NCBI GenBank assembly: GCA_937901165.1
Contig: CALCGS010000088.1
Span: 1-24,688 of the forward strand
Length of the DNA stretch: 24,688 nt
Direction of reading: 5' to 3'
Source: an uncultured Alphaproteobacteria bacterium
Lineage (GTDB): Bacteria > Pseudomonadota > Alphaproteobacteria > Rs-D84
Numbering within the stretch: position 1 is the first letter of the stretch; each line of letters opens with the position of its first letter. Positions 14,985 through 23,384 of the stretch are shown piece after piece. The notes under the pieces were generated by a model. The model ran no database searches. It saw nothing but the letters and a program-made list of their open reading frames with translations, and was not told the origin of the DNA. The position numbers and the translations under genes are program-made.

Positions 14985-14997
14985 TCTCTTTTGTCCC

Positions 14998-15025
14998 TTG
15001 TTTTTTCATTATAAAGAATTATATT
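14998..15025 (+). promoter_or_regulatory. Candidate uvrB promoter, possibly leaderless
   Basis: TTGTTT (14998-15003), 16 bases, TATATT (15020-15025), then seven bases and GTG at 15033. If used, the mRNA begins at or next to the GTG. Confidence 0.4.
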
Positions 15026-15037
15026 AGGTATTGTGAA
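15008..15037 (-). promoter_or_regulatory. Candidate promoter of the asmA-like gene
   Basis: On the minus strand TTCACA (15037-15032), 18 bases, TATAAT (15013-15008), about 24 nt before the ATG. It overlaps the uvrB promoter on the other strand. Confidence 0.4.
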
Positions 15038-17033
15038 GAAAAAAATGAAAAAACAAGTATTTAATCTTGAAAGTGATTATAAACCTATGGGTGATCAACC
15101 AACGGCTATTGCTGAATTGGTTGATGGGGTTAATTCTGGTCAAAAATCACAGGTTTTGTTGGGGGTGACGGGGTCTGGTAAGACTTTTACTATGGCGAAT
15201 ATTATTGCAGAATTGGGAAGACCTGCATTGGTTATGGCGCCAAATAAAATTTTGGCGGCACAGTTGTACACAGAAATGAAGTCTTTTTTTCCAAAAAATC
15301 ATATTGAATATTTTGTTTCTTATTATGATTATTATCAGCCCGAGGCATATATGCCAACAACAGATACCTATATTGATAAAGACGCATCCATTAATGAACA
15401 GTTGGATAGAATGCGTCATAGTGCAACGCGTGCAATGTTGGAAGAACCTGATGTTGTGGTTGTTTCTTCTGTTTCTTCGATTTATGGTATGGGGTCGCCA
15501 GAACAATATTCTTCGATGCGATTGGTATTAAATATTGGCGATAAAACAGGTATTGGCGATGTTATGCGCTATCTGGTTGATATCCAATATAAACGAAATG
15601 ATGTTGCACCAACGCGTGGTGATTTTAGGGTCCGTGGTGATATTTTGGATGTTTTTCCATCGCATTTGCAAGATTTTGGATGGAAAATTTCTTTTTGGGG
15701 TGATGAAATTGAAGAAGTTTGGGAATTTGATGCTTTGACGGGTGCAAAGTTAAGAAAATTAGATAGAATTGCAATTTATCCCAATACGCATTATGCAACA
15801 CCTATGCCATCTGTATTACAGGCGTTGAAAGAAATTAAAAAAGATTTAGATGATAGATTAAAATTTTTTCATGATAATATGAAATATGTTGAAGAACAAA
15901 GATTACGCGAAAGGGTCAACTTTGATATAGAAATGATGGAAAGTACTGGGACGTGTCGTGGTATTGAAAATTATTCAAGGTATTTATCAGGTCGATTGCC
16001 AGGACAACCACCACCAACATTATTTGAATATTTACCTAAAAATGCTGTTTTGTTTATTGATGAAAGTCATGTGACAGTACCACAAATTTCTGCAATGTCC
16101 CGCGGGGATAGGGCGCGTAAAGAAACATTGTCGCAATATGGATTCAGATTACCATCATGTGTTGATAATAGACCTTTGACTTTTGATGAGTGGGATGCGT
16201 TGCGACCACAGACTATTTTCGTGTCTGCAACACCTGCACAATGGGAACTTGACCAATCAAATGGTATTGTGGCTGAACAGGTTATTAGACCAACAGGTTT
16301 GTTGGACCCATTGTGTGAAGTACGACCAATTGAACATCAGGTTGATGATTTGTTGTGTGAAATTAAAAAAACAAAGGGCAGGGTTTTGGTAACAACACTT
16401 ACTAAAAAAATGTCAGAACAATTAACGGATTATCTTAATGAAAATGGCGTAAAGGCAAAATATTTACATAGTGATATTGATACGCTTGAACGTATAGAAT
16501 TATTACGTGAATTGCGTATGGGAAAGTTTGATGTGTTGGTCGGTATAAATTTATTGCGTGAAGGTTTGGATGTGCCAGAATGTGAATTGGTGGCAATTAT
16601 GGATGCAGATAAAGAAGGTTTTTTAAGGTCTGTACGCAGTTTGATTCAAACTATTGGGCGTGCAGCACGTAATGCAAATGGTCGTGTAATTTTGTATGCC
16701 GATAAAGTTACTGATTCTATGCGTGAAGCGTTGGATGAAACAGCACGCAGACGCGCCAAACAACAGGCATATAATATGGAAAACGGAATAACACCAAAAA
16801 CAGTATCAAAACCTATTTTTGCAGAGGTTATAGAAAGTAAAGAAAAAACTGACAAAGCACGAAAATTTGTTTATACTAAAAATGGTGTTATGGATGAAGA
16901 ATCTATACGTAAAGAAATTAAAAGTTTAACAACAAAGATGAAAAAGGCCGCAGAAAATCTTGAATTTGAAGAGGCTGCAGAAATTAGAGATACAATTCAT
17001 AAATTAGAAGATGATTTGTTGTTGGTTGAATAA
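15033..17033 (+). CDS. uvrB: UvrABC excinuclease subunit B
   Basis: UvrB is the damage-verifying helicase-like subunit of nucleotide excision repair, loaded by UvrA and cut by UvrC. The product shows Walker A GVTGSGKT (44-51), the damage-probing beta-hairpin (YYDYYQPEAYMPTTDTYIDKD), Walker B DESH (343-346), VSATPAQWEL, GINLLREGLDVPE, QTIGRAARN and a C-terminal UVR domain (LEFEEAAEIRD) for UvrC contact. Length 666 is normal. Two starts are possible: GTG 15033 (AGG 4 nt upstream but only 7 nt after a -10 box) and ATG 15045 (662 aa, GAAGAA upstream); conserved sequence begins at FNLESDYKP, so both are compatible. It is followed four bases later by the tsaE region in an operon. Confidence 0.97.
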   Translation: MKKKMKKQVFNLESDYKPMGDQPTAIAELVDGVNSGQKSQVLLGVTGSGKTFTMANIIAELGRPALVMAPNKILAAQLYTEMKSFFPKNHIEYFVSYYDYYQPEAYMPTTDTYIDKDASINEQLDRMRHSATRAMLEEPDVVVVSSVSSIYGMGSPEQYSSMRLVLNIGDKTGIGDVMRYLVDIQYKRNDVAPTRGDFRVRGDILDVFPSHLQDFGWKISFWGDEIEEVWEFDALTGAKLRKLDRIAIYPNTHYATPMPSVLQALKEIKKDLDDRLKFFHDNMKYVEEQRLRERVNFDIEMMESTGTCRGIENYSRYLSGRLPGQPPPTLFEYLPKNAVLFIDESHVTVPQISAMSRGDRARKETLSQYGFRLPSCVDNRPLTFDEWDALRPQTIFVSATPAQWELDQSNGIVAEQVIRPTGLLDPLCEVRPIEHQVDDLLCEIKKTKGRVLVTTLTKKMSEQLTDYLNENGVKAKYLHSDIDTLERIELLRELRMGKFDVLVGINLLREGLDVPECELVAIMDADKEGFLRSVRSLIQTIGRAARNANGRVILYADKVTDSMREALDETARRRAKQQAYNMENGITPKTVSKPIFAEVIESKEKTDKARKFVYTKNGVMDEESIRKEIKSLTTKMKKAAENLEFEEAAEIRDTIHKLEDDLLLVE

Positions 17034-17045
17034 AAGGTGTGGGTA

Positions 17046-17444
17046 ATGGAATTTATTTTGAGAGATGTTGAAGAAACTAAAAAATGGGCAAAAGATTTTG
17101 CAAAAAAATTAAAAGCACCAACGACGGTTGCTTTACATGGTGATTTGGGTATGGGGAAAAGTGAAATCGCACGTGCAATTATTCGGTCTTTGCGTGGTGA
17201 AAATACTGTTGTGCCAAGTCCTACATTTACTATTGTTCAAAATTATGATGGTATTTCGCATTTTGATTTATATAGAATTGTTGATAAATCCGAATTGGAA
17301 GAAATTGGATTACAATATGCAATACAAAATGATATAACGCTTATTGAATGGCCTGATATTGCCAAAGATTTGTTGCCAGAAAATACAATTCATATTTATA
17401 TTAGTCAGTATGAAAATGGCAGAAAATTAAATGTTGTAATGTAG
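17046..17444 (+). CDS. tsaE: tRNA threonylcarbamoyladenosine biosynthesis ATPase TsaE
   Basis: TsaE is the small P-loop ATPase that with TsaB and TsaD makes t6A37 on ANN-decoding tRNAs. The 132-residue product has GDLGMGKS (32-39, Walker A), VPSPTFTIVQNY (55-66), HFDLYR (72-77) and EWPD (101-104), all standard. I choose ATG 17046 because AAAGGTG at 17033-17039 lies 6 nt before it; a GTG at 17037 in frame is inside that ribosome site. It overlaps nothing but is closely coupled to uvrB. It ends six bases from the convergent ftsA-rpe gene. The tRNA-Thr and tRNA-Met of this window both carry A37 and read ANN codons, as t6A substrates do. Confidence 0.95.
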   Translation: MEFILRDVEETKKWAKDFAKKLKAPTTVALHGDLGMGKSEIARAIIRSLRGENTVVPSPTFTIVQNYDGISHFDLYRIVDKSELEEIGLQYAIQNDITLIEWPDIAKDLLPENTIHIYISQYENGRKLNVVM

Positions 17445-17449
17445 TTGTT

Positions 17450-19222
17450 TTATTTTTTTAATAGTTCTTGGATGGCGATTGCAAAATCAGGAGCATTTGC
17501 AAGAAATGAACCGCTTACTAGTAAATCAGCACCAGCATTCCAACAAAGTTGTGCTGTGTCTTTATTTATTCCACCATCAACACTTATTAAAAAGTTTAAT
17601 TTGTTCTTTTTTCTTGTTGCGTATAGTATCGATATTTTGTGTAATACATTTGAATTAAATTCTTGACCAGATGCACCAGGATTTACCGCCATTAACATTA
17701 CTTCATCCACATCACGTAGTATGTGTTTTAGCGTTTGAACAGATGTATCAGGATTTAATGCAACACCAACGCGTGTTCCAGTTGAATGTATTTGTTGTAT
17801 TATTGATTGTATTTTTGGTGTTGTTACAGGTATGATAATTGTGTTCGCACCAGACATAATGGAATTTGCAGCCCAAGAACTGACATTTTGGGTCATTAAA
17901 TGAACGTGCAAATGCGCATTAGTGTTTTCGCGAATCATTTTTAATTGTTGTGGATTGCCTTCCATTCTGGGGACATACAAACCATCCATCATATCAATAT
18001 GTAATGCAGAAATATTTGCATTTGCAAATTTAATGTATGTGTTTTTAGAACACATATTAAAGCACATTGTGCTGGGCATTATTGGTATTGTTGATGTTTT
18101 TTTATTTTTTGTTTTTCTTGTAAATATTTGTTTTATTTTATTTATACGTTCTTGGTTTTTTTCACGACGTGCAAGATACGATTTGCGATTTTTTGATTCA
18201 AGATTCCAAAGATATTTTGATAATGCAATGACAGTTGTGTTATATTCTGTTTTTTCTGTGCGAATACCAAATGTTGTTTCAATAAAATCAGAAACACCGT
18301 CAATTTTAGAGCCACCACCACTGATGATAATTTTTGTCGGCTGATATACATCAAAAGCCTTGGTCGTTAAATTTTTTATTTTTAGTATTATATCTGTCAT
18401 AAATGGTACGACAATATCGTTTGCATCAGAACGTCTGAAATATGTGTTGATTTGCAAAGGGGTAAAATCATCGTTTGGTTTTGGTATTAAACTGCATACG
18501 TTATAGATTACATTGTTTGCAGATTCTAGATTGATATTAAAATCTTGGGATATTTTATTACGTATTTCTGAAATACCGTGTGGAATTTTTTTGTGTAAAA
18601 CAGGACCACGATTTGTCCACAAAGATACAGATGTGTATTCAGAACCAAAATCCAAGAAAAGACATGATTCATTTATTTTGCGTAAATATTCATTATGCAA
18701 AAATTGTGGGTCAAACATACCGTTAGATTGTATGTGTGATTGGTGTAATAGGTTCGTTATTTTGGTTAAATTATCTTTGTTATAAAATATAGAACAAAAT
18801 TTAGTTTTTAAGCATCTTGAAATACATCCAACAGGTTGCGTTGATATGTTTGTATCACTTGTTTGATACGAATAAGGAATTATGTGTATGGGATAATAGT
18901 TTTCAGGATGTTTAATTTGTGATAATTGATATTTTACATCAGATTGTGTTATTTTGTGTTCGCAATCCCATGTTGTTTCTTGGGGGCTTACTTCAAAAAT
19001 TGAATCGCCAAAATTACCGGTTATGTATGCAGAATCAAAACTGTGTCCAATTTTATGTTCGATTTCATCAACGACAGATTTTATACCAAAAACTATGTCA
19101 AAAGTGTCGCAAGATGAAAATGCAGTATTTGTTATTTCACCCATTTGAACACGGTGGGCAATACCACGAACACAACTTGTTCCAATATCTAAACATAAAA
19201 AATAAGAATCAAATAAATTCAT
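17450..19222 (-). CDS. FtsA-like cell-division protein fused to ribulose-phosphate 3-epimerase
   Basis: One uninterrupted 590-residue frame holds two proteins. Residues 1 to about 345 are an FtsA-type actin fold: phosphate-1 LDIGTSCVRG (11-20), a 1C/SHS2-like segment, phosphate-2 FLDFGSEYTSVSLW (189-202), and the adenosine motif IIISGGGSKIDG (298-309). Residues 346-378 are a very basic linker (NQERINKIKQIFTRK) that could act as the amphipathic membrane anchor of FtsA. Residues 379-590 are a full Rpe TIM barrel with S384, H408, D410, H441 (HVHLM) and D549 (VDGG) of the active site, plus NPGASGQ. FtsA tethers FtsZ to the membrane; Rpe interconverts ribulose-5-P and xylulose-5-P. It starts two bases after the ftsQ stop, as ftsA should. 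The FtsA half is divergent. No ribosome site or stop separates the halves. Confidence 0.85.
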   Translation of the reverse strand: MNLFDSYFLCLDIGTSCVRGIAHRVQMGEITNTAFSSCDTFDIVFGIKSVVDEIEHKIGHSFDSAYITGNFGDSIFEVSPQETTWDCEHKITQSDVKYQLSQIKHPENYYPIHIIPYSYQTSDTNISTQPVGCISRCLKTKFCSIFYNKDNLTKITNLLHQSHIQSNGMFDPQFLHNEYLRKINESCLFLDFGSEYTSVSLWTNRGPVLHKKIPHGISEIRNKISQDFNINLESANNVIYNVCSLIPKPNDDFTPLQINTYFRRSDANDIVVPFMTDIILKIKNLTTKAFDVYQPTKIIISGGGSKIDGVSDFIETTFGIRTEKTEYNTTVIALSKYLWNLESKNRKSYLARREKNQERINKIKQIFTRKTKNKKTSTIPIMPSTMCFNMCSKNTYIKFANANISALHIDMMDGLYVPRMEGNPQQLKMIRENTNAHLHVHLMTQNVSSWAANSIMSGANTIIIPVTTPKIQSIIQQIHSTGTRVGVALNPDTSVQTLKHILRDVDEVMLMAVNPGASGQEFNSNVLHKISILYATRKKNKLNFLISVDGGINKDTAQLCWNAGADLLVSGSFLANAPDFAIAIQELLKK

Positions 19223-19224
19223 TG

Positions 19225-19905
19225 TTATCTGACCAGTATTCTTGAATCATCACGCATATCTATTATTTTGATGTCGCGATTTAATATATTGTGTGTTTTG
19301 TTGATGTCAACCAATCTGGCGATTGCATCGTGTGGATTTTGTTCGGGTAATTGAATCGTTATTCCACCAAGCGTATGTAAATCCCAGCGTCTGTTTTCAA
19401 TCCATTCAATATAATCCAAGTCAAAAATCATATCGTTCGCGGCATTTGTTATTTTTGTTATATCGTTCGGTATGGTGCCACGGAAAACAATACTGCCCCT
19501 GGTGCGTTCAGGAATAGGCTTTTTTACAATTACACCATCATCGGATAATGGAAAATAATTTTCCCCGTCAGTCCATAATGCAATTGCATGATACATTTTT
19601 ACATGTATAGATAGATTTCCGTTTGGATATCTGTGTACCGCAGATTCTTTCACCCCAGGTACAGATAGTATTTTGTTGTTCACATCTTGTAATTTTATTT
19701 TATAAAATTTTTGTGTCTTTGATAGTATTGCAGCGTTTTTTAGTTCGTTTAAATTTTTATCCTTGATATCTGCAACGATTGAAATGTTATGTAATTTTGA
19801 TGCGTTGCCATATCCCATGGTTGTCATTATTACGCGTACAGAAAAATATATCGCCAAAATAATCGATAATACAAAAAATATCCAAAAAGAGATAGAACGT
19901 TTCAT
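19225..19905 (-). CDS. ftsQ: Cell division protein FtsQ
   Basis: FtsQ is the bitopic divisome protein linking early and late division factors. The 226-residue product has a short basic cytoplasmic start (MKRS), one membrane helix (about 4-24), a POTRA domain ending near LSVPGVKESAVHRYPNGNL, then the beta domain with HAIALWTDGENYFPLSDDGVIV and an end VDINKTHNIL...IIDMRDDSRILV. Sequence identity to known FtsQ is low by eye but the pattern and its place right before an ftsA-like gene support the call. I prefer ATG 19905 to ATG 19914 because the latter overlaps a TATAAT box. The gene is slightly short for the family. Confidence 0.82.
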   Translation of the reverse strand: MKRSISFWIFFVLSIILAIYFSVRVIMTTMGYGNASKLHNISIVADIKDKNLNELKNAAILSKTQKFYKIKLQDVNNKILSVPGVKESAVHRYPNGNLSIHVKMYHAIALWTDGENYFPLSDDGVIVKKPIPERTRGSIVFRGTIPNDITKITNAANDMIFDLDYIEWIENRRWDLHTLGGITIQLPEQNPHDAIARLVDINKTHNILNRDIKIIDMRDDSRILVR

Positions 19906-19912
19906 AAAATGC

Positions 19913-19918
19913 ATTATA
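19913..19918 (-). promoter_or_regulatory. ftsQ -10 box, predicted leaderless
   Basis: On the minus strand TGATATAAT (an extended -10) is followed by seven bases and ATG 19905, the same layout as pagL. The -35 region is only a T run. No Shine-Dalgarno is seen. Confidence 0.4.
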
Positions 19919-19965
19919 TCATATTTTTTAATAATAAAAAAGCATAATGAATTTTTAGCATGAAT

Positions 19966-20346
19966 TTACATGGCACGAAGTAAATAACCGCGTCTGAACA
20001 TACATCTGCGGTATGAACCAACGGTTTTTGATGATGTGTTGCGTGGTACAGACATTAAACTGCGTTGACCAATGTCGCGATATTCGTTGGATTGAAATGT
20101 TACCCATAAACCATCCCAGTCGGGCATTATCGCACTCTGGTTTGGGGCAAGTAATTTGAATATTCTGGAACGTGGTTCGTATGTTTTTTCACGTATGCCC
20201 AAACAAGATTTGTGGTCGCGAACAAATTGTTCGGTGGTGACTGCATCGTTTTCCCAATTCAAAACAGTGGCATCGTCCAAACTGCCACGATTGGCAGATG
20301 CACATGCGGTTAAAGCCAAAAAAAATGCAAAATGTTTTATCTTCAT
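19966..20346 (-). CDS. Hypothetical lipoprotein, 126 aa
   Basis: The product starts with a lipoprotein signal, MKIKHFAFFLALTAC, with the lipobox LTAC and the acylated Cys15, followed by a small soluble domain with Trp- and Arg-rich stretches (MPDWDGLWVTF, SYRRCMFRRGY) and two further cysteines (C49 in SCLG, C115 in RRCMF) that might form a disulphide. I do not recognise the family. It is upstream of ftsQ on the same strand, 60 nt from its start, but ftsQ seems to have its own promoter. Its own promoter predicts a leaderless mRNA. It is probably attached to the inner or outer membrane through the Lol system encoded nearby. Confidence 0.75.
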   Translation of the reverse strand: MKIKHFAFFLALTACASANRGSLDDATVLNWENDAVTTEQFVRDHKSCLGIREKTYEPRSRIFKLLAPNQSAIMPDWDGLWVTFQSNEYRDIGQRSLMSVPRNTSSKTVGSYRRCMFRRGYLLRAM

Positions 20347-20352
20347 ACTTTT

Positions 20353-20381
20353 ATTATAATTTAATTGCCTTTCTGTGGCAA
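20353..20381 (-). promoter_or_regulatory. Lipoprotein-gene promoter, leaderless
   Basis: On the minus strand TTGCCA (20381-20376), 17 bases, TATAAT (20358-20353), then only six bases to the ATG at 20346. This is the clearest leaderless layout in the window. Confidence 0.6.
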
Positions 20382-20394
20382 TAGTTTTTATAAT
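20365..20394 (+). promoter_or_regulatory. Promoter of the 20420 operon
   Basis: TTGCCT (20365-20370), 18 bases, TATAAT (20389-20394). The -35 boxes of this and the leftward promoter are the two arms of an inverted repeat (ATTGCC 20364-20369, GGCAAT 20377-20382). Confidence 0.5.
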
Positions 20395-20419
20395 GTAAAA
20401 AAAGAAGTAGGAGTTTATT

Positions 20420-20743
20420 ATGGCAATAACTGTTCAAAACTTTGTAAAATTGGCTAATTTTTATAACCAATTATCTGTGACGGTGTCGGCTATTTGTGTG
20501 GAAAAAGGGCATGCGTTGGAAAATTATGTCGGAAGATTTTTCGTTGCGGATGTTTTAGAATATATTGTTGAATACGCAAATAGATTAAAACAAAATAAAA
20601 ATGAAGTTATTTCGCCAGAGTTGGAAAATGTTATAAAGGTTTTTGAAAAACAGTACGAATCGGTTAAAAGTTTTGTGTCGCCATCACAAAAACCTATTTA
20701 TGAAATGTCGTTAGAAGAATTTGAAAAATTTATGAATATATAG
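20420..20743 (+). CDS. Hypothetical protein, 107 aa
   Basis: I do not recognise this small, mostly helical, cytoplasmic-looking protein. It has no signal peptide. Two longer helices (about residues 5-55 and 65-85) and an acidic C-terminal helix (SLEEFEKFMNI) can be seen. It has a strong AGGAG site 5 nt before ATG 20420 and its own promoter, and it lies 27 nt upstream of the secretin-like gene, so the two are probably in one operon and may share a role in pilus or secretion, which is inference from position only. Confidence 0.75.
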   Translation: MAITVQNFVKLANFYNQLSVTVSAICVEKGHALENYVGRFFVADVLEYIVEYANRLKQNKNEVISPELENVIKVFEKQYESVKSFVSPSQKPIYEMSLEEFEKFMNI

Positions 20744-20770
20744 TATAAATGTATTGAAAAGGAGTTAAAT

Positions 20771-22099
20771 ATGCGTTGTATAAAACTGTTTTTGAGTTTG
20801 TTTGTGGTGATAATATGTCAAACAGCGTGTCAACAAAATCAAAATAATCAACCATTATTTGATACAGTTGAGGTTGTTGATAATTTGGTGATTGATGAAA
20901 ATTCTGTGCCTATTTTTCCAAAAAAAGCGGCTTTGACAACGGATACTGCACAACATTTTGCGATTGATTTGCCAAAAAGATGTACGGTTGATTGGAATAA
21001 TCAAAATGTTGTTTCTGTGGTTCAGGAAGAAAAAATACAGATTGTTAGATTGGCAACAGGTGATGCTTTGCCGGATGATTTGAATGTTTCTGATTATCAA
21101 TTTCAAAATTTAACAGTTAAACAGACTTTGGATAAATTATTACTTGGTACTGATATTGCTGTTGTTCTGGATGAAGAATTGGTTGAAAGGATTTCTGGTG
21201 AAATTTCATCTGGTGGATTAAAAGATGCAGTTGAATTGATTACAAAAATGGGACGTGCATATTATTATTATGATGCAAAAAATGCAGAAATTCACCTGAA
21301 ACATCGTGCAAAGTGGATGATAAAAATGCCAAAAAATGAAAGTATTATAATGGCTTTGTTGGATGCTATGCATGGCGTAGACATAAGAAATTTGTTGGTA
21401 AACTGGAAAGATAAGACTTTGGTGTTTGAAGGTAATTATCAAACAGAACGTGAAGTGTCTAAAATCATTTCTGATATATCTTCTAAAAAATATATGATTG
21501 CGTGGGATATTGATGTTTATCGTGTGTATCCTCGTACAGATAATCCGATTGTGTGGATGAATATGATACCGGCGTTTGGTGAAAGTAATGTCAGAATGTC
21601 AATACCGGGTGTGGTTGGCAGAACTTTGGTTGTTGGACCAGAAATAAATACAAAAACATTACAAGAATTTTTATCACAACAGTCTAATGTCGTTTTAATA
21701 TCGCAGGGACAATTTGTTATACCAAACGGTTGGCAATCAAGGTTTGATATCGGCCAATGCAGTAAAGAAGATAGATTAGAAACAAATTTAATTGTTGGTG
21801 CGTCTGCAACATATGGTGATTACGGTGGCTATAATAAAATAGATGCTAAAATAGTGTTGACAACAAATAATGGGGAATTAAGTTCGTTTAATATACCATC
21901 TAGTGTTGGGGATAATTATGTTATTATTGGTATTCCAACACATTCTTTTGTGACAACACCAGAAACATTGATAAGTCCGTATGCGGAATTGGTTGTGTTC
22001 ATGTCGCCACGCATCATATCTATTGTTGATGGTGCAAAAAAACAAAATGATAATATTCCTTTGTCAGGGGATGCGTTGCGTGAATTTTTACAAGAATAA
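20771..22099 (+). CDS. Short secretin-like lipoprotein (PilN/BfpB-type)
   Basis: The 442-residue product starts with a lipoprotein-type signal (about residues 1-20, Cys20 in QTAC). Residues about 107-180 look like a secretin/TonB short N-terminal domain (NLTVKQTLDKLL, SGGLKDAVELITKMGRAYYYY), followed by a second N domain (EGNYQTEREVSKIISDI). The last 150 residues have the rhythm of a secretin core (VVLISQGQFVIPNG, then a glycine-rich strand, GDNYVIIGIP, and ELVVFMSPRII near the end). Secretins form the outer-membrane gate for type IV pili or type II secretion and PilN/BfpB forms are lipoproteins. It is shorter than most. It is the natural partner of the PilC-like protein at the window start but lies about 20 kb away. 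AAGGAG precedes the ATG. Confidence 0.65.
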   Translation: MRCIKLFLSLFVVIICQTACQQNQNNQPLFDTVEVVDNLVIDENSVPIFPKKAALTTDTAQHFAIDLPKRCTVDWNNQNVVSVVQEEKIQIVRLATGDALPDDLNVSDYQFQNLTVKQTLDKLLLGTDIAVVLDEELVERISGEISSGGLKDAVELITKMGRAYYYYDAKNAEIHLKHRAKWMIKMPKNESIIMALLDAMHGVDIRNLLVNWKDKTLVFEGNYQTEREVSKIISDISSKKYMIAWDIDVYRVYPRTDNPIVWMNMIPAFGESNVRMSIPGVVGRTLVVGPEINTKTLQEFLSQQSNVVLISQGQFVIPNGWQSRFDIGQCSKEDRLETNLIVGASATYGDYGGYNKIDAKIVLTTNNGELSSFNIPSSVGDNYVIIGIPTHSFVTTPETLISPYAELVVFMSPRIISIVDGAKKQNDNIPLSGDALREFLQE

Positions 22100-22113
22100 A
22101 ATAGGGTGAAATG

Positions 22114-23370
22114 ATGTTGTTTTCTAAATTGGAAAAAAAGGTTGCGTTTAGATATTTGGGTGCCAAAAAACGTGGGTTTGGTTCGGTGATATCTTGGGTG
22201 TCTTTGATTGGTATTATGTTGGGGGTTGCGACTTTGATTGTTGTGATGTCTGTTATGGGGGGATTTCACGATACTTTGTTGGGACGTATCGTTGGAATGA
22301 ATGGACATGTTGTTGTTTATCATCAAGATGGGGCGATTTCTGATTATGATTATTTAATAGAAAAAATGCATACGAACAAAGTTGTGGAAAAATATGCAAA
22401 TTCAATAGTGCCTATTGCCGAAGGACAGGTTATGGTGACGGCAGGGGGAAATAATTCTGGGGCTATGATTCGTGGAATAAATATGCGTGATTTAATTGCA
22501 AAAACAGATAACGGAACGCGTTTTTATGGAAAATCTTTGACAGATATTGCAGATGGTGAATTGGTGGTGGGTAGTACTTTGGCAAGAAATCTTAAAGTGA
22601 CAATGGGGGATAATGTTTCGTTGGTGTCGGCTAATTCTGCAACGCCAACACCATTTGGTTCAATGCCGCGGATTATGTCTTATCCTGTAATGACGTCGTT
22701 TTTTATGGGGATGTATGAATATGATTCTGGTTTCGTTTTTATGCCACTTGAAACAGCACAAAAATATTTGAATATTGGAAATGCAGTTACGCATATTGAT
22801 GTGTTTTTGAAAAATCCAGAAGATACAACCAAGGTTGCAGAGGCATTGTCGAGATTATTGCCAGATGGTTTTGTCGTTCGTGATTGGCGTGATTTGAATC
22901 GTGGTTTTGTCGGTGCATTGCAGGTTGAATCTAATGTTATGTTTTTAATTTTAATGTTGATTGTTATTGTGGCGGCATTTAATATTGTTTCTTCGTTGGT
23001 TATGTTGGTTAAAGATAAATCCAAAGATATTGCAGTACTTAGAACTTTTGGTGTGTCTAGAAAATCTATGATGAAAATATTTATTTTGTCTGGAACAAGT
23101 ATTGGTGTTATTGGTGCAATTGCAGGAAGTGTATTGGGGGTTGTTGTTGCTGTATACATCGAACCAATTAGACAATTTTTCCAAATGATAACAGGTCGTG
23201 ATTTGTTCCCGTCTGAATTATATTATTTGTCTGAATTGCCATCAAAGTTAGAATTTTCTACGGTTATAGGTGTGGCGTTTTTGGCGATTGCGCTGGCGTT
23301 TTTGGCAACAATTTATCCTGCGTGGAAGGCGGCAAATACAGATCCTGTTGATGTTTTAAGAAACGAGTAA
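22114..23370 (+). CDS. Lipoprotein-releasing ABC permease, LolC/LolE family
   Basis: LolC/E proteins extract outer-membrane lipoproteins from the inner membrane and pass them to LolA. The product has the family N-terminus (KKVAFRYLGAKK, then a membrane helix SWVSLIGIMLGVATLIVVMSVMGG split over about 28-50), a large periplasmic domain, and three C-terminal helices beginning near FLILMLIVIVAAFNIVSSL, with DKSKDIAVLRTFG as the coupling segment and an end PAWKAANTDPVDVLRNE. Only one permease gene is present beside lolD, as is common in alphaproteobacteria, where one LolC/E hybrid (LolF) does both jobs as a homodimer. AGGGTGA at 22103-22109 favours ATG 22114 over ATG 22111. It sits 14 nt before lolD. 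Confidence 0.92.
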   Translation: MLFSKLEKKVAFRYLGAKKRGFGSVISWVSLIGIMLGVATLIVVMSVMGGFHDTLLGRIVGMNGHVVVYHQDGAISDYDYLIEKMHTNKVVEKYANSIVPIAEGQVMVTAGGNNSGAMIRGINMRDLIAKTDNGTRFYGKSLTDIADGELVVGSTLARNLKVTMGDNVSLVSANSATPTPFGSMPRIMSYPVMTSFFMGMYEYDSGFVFMPLETAQKYLNIGNAVTHIDVFLKNPEDTTKVAEALSRLLPDGFVVRDWRDLNRGFVGALQVESNVMFLILMLIVIVAAFNIVSSLVMLVKDKSKDIAVLRTFGVSRKSMMKIFILSGTSIGVIGAIAGSVLGVVVAVYIEPIRQFFQMITGRDLFPSELYYLSELPSKLEFSTVIGVAFLAIALAFLATIYPAWKAANTDPVDVLRNE

Positions 23371-23384
23371 AGGTTAGGTGTGTT

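Noticed and set aside
17453..18079. A separate rpe gene starting at the internal ATG 18079
   Set aside because: There is no ribosome site before that ATG and no stop codon ends the FtsA part, so independent genes are not supported; an internal start cannot be fully excluded.
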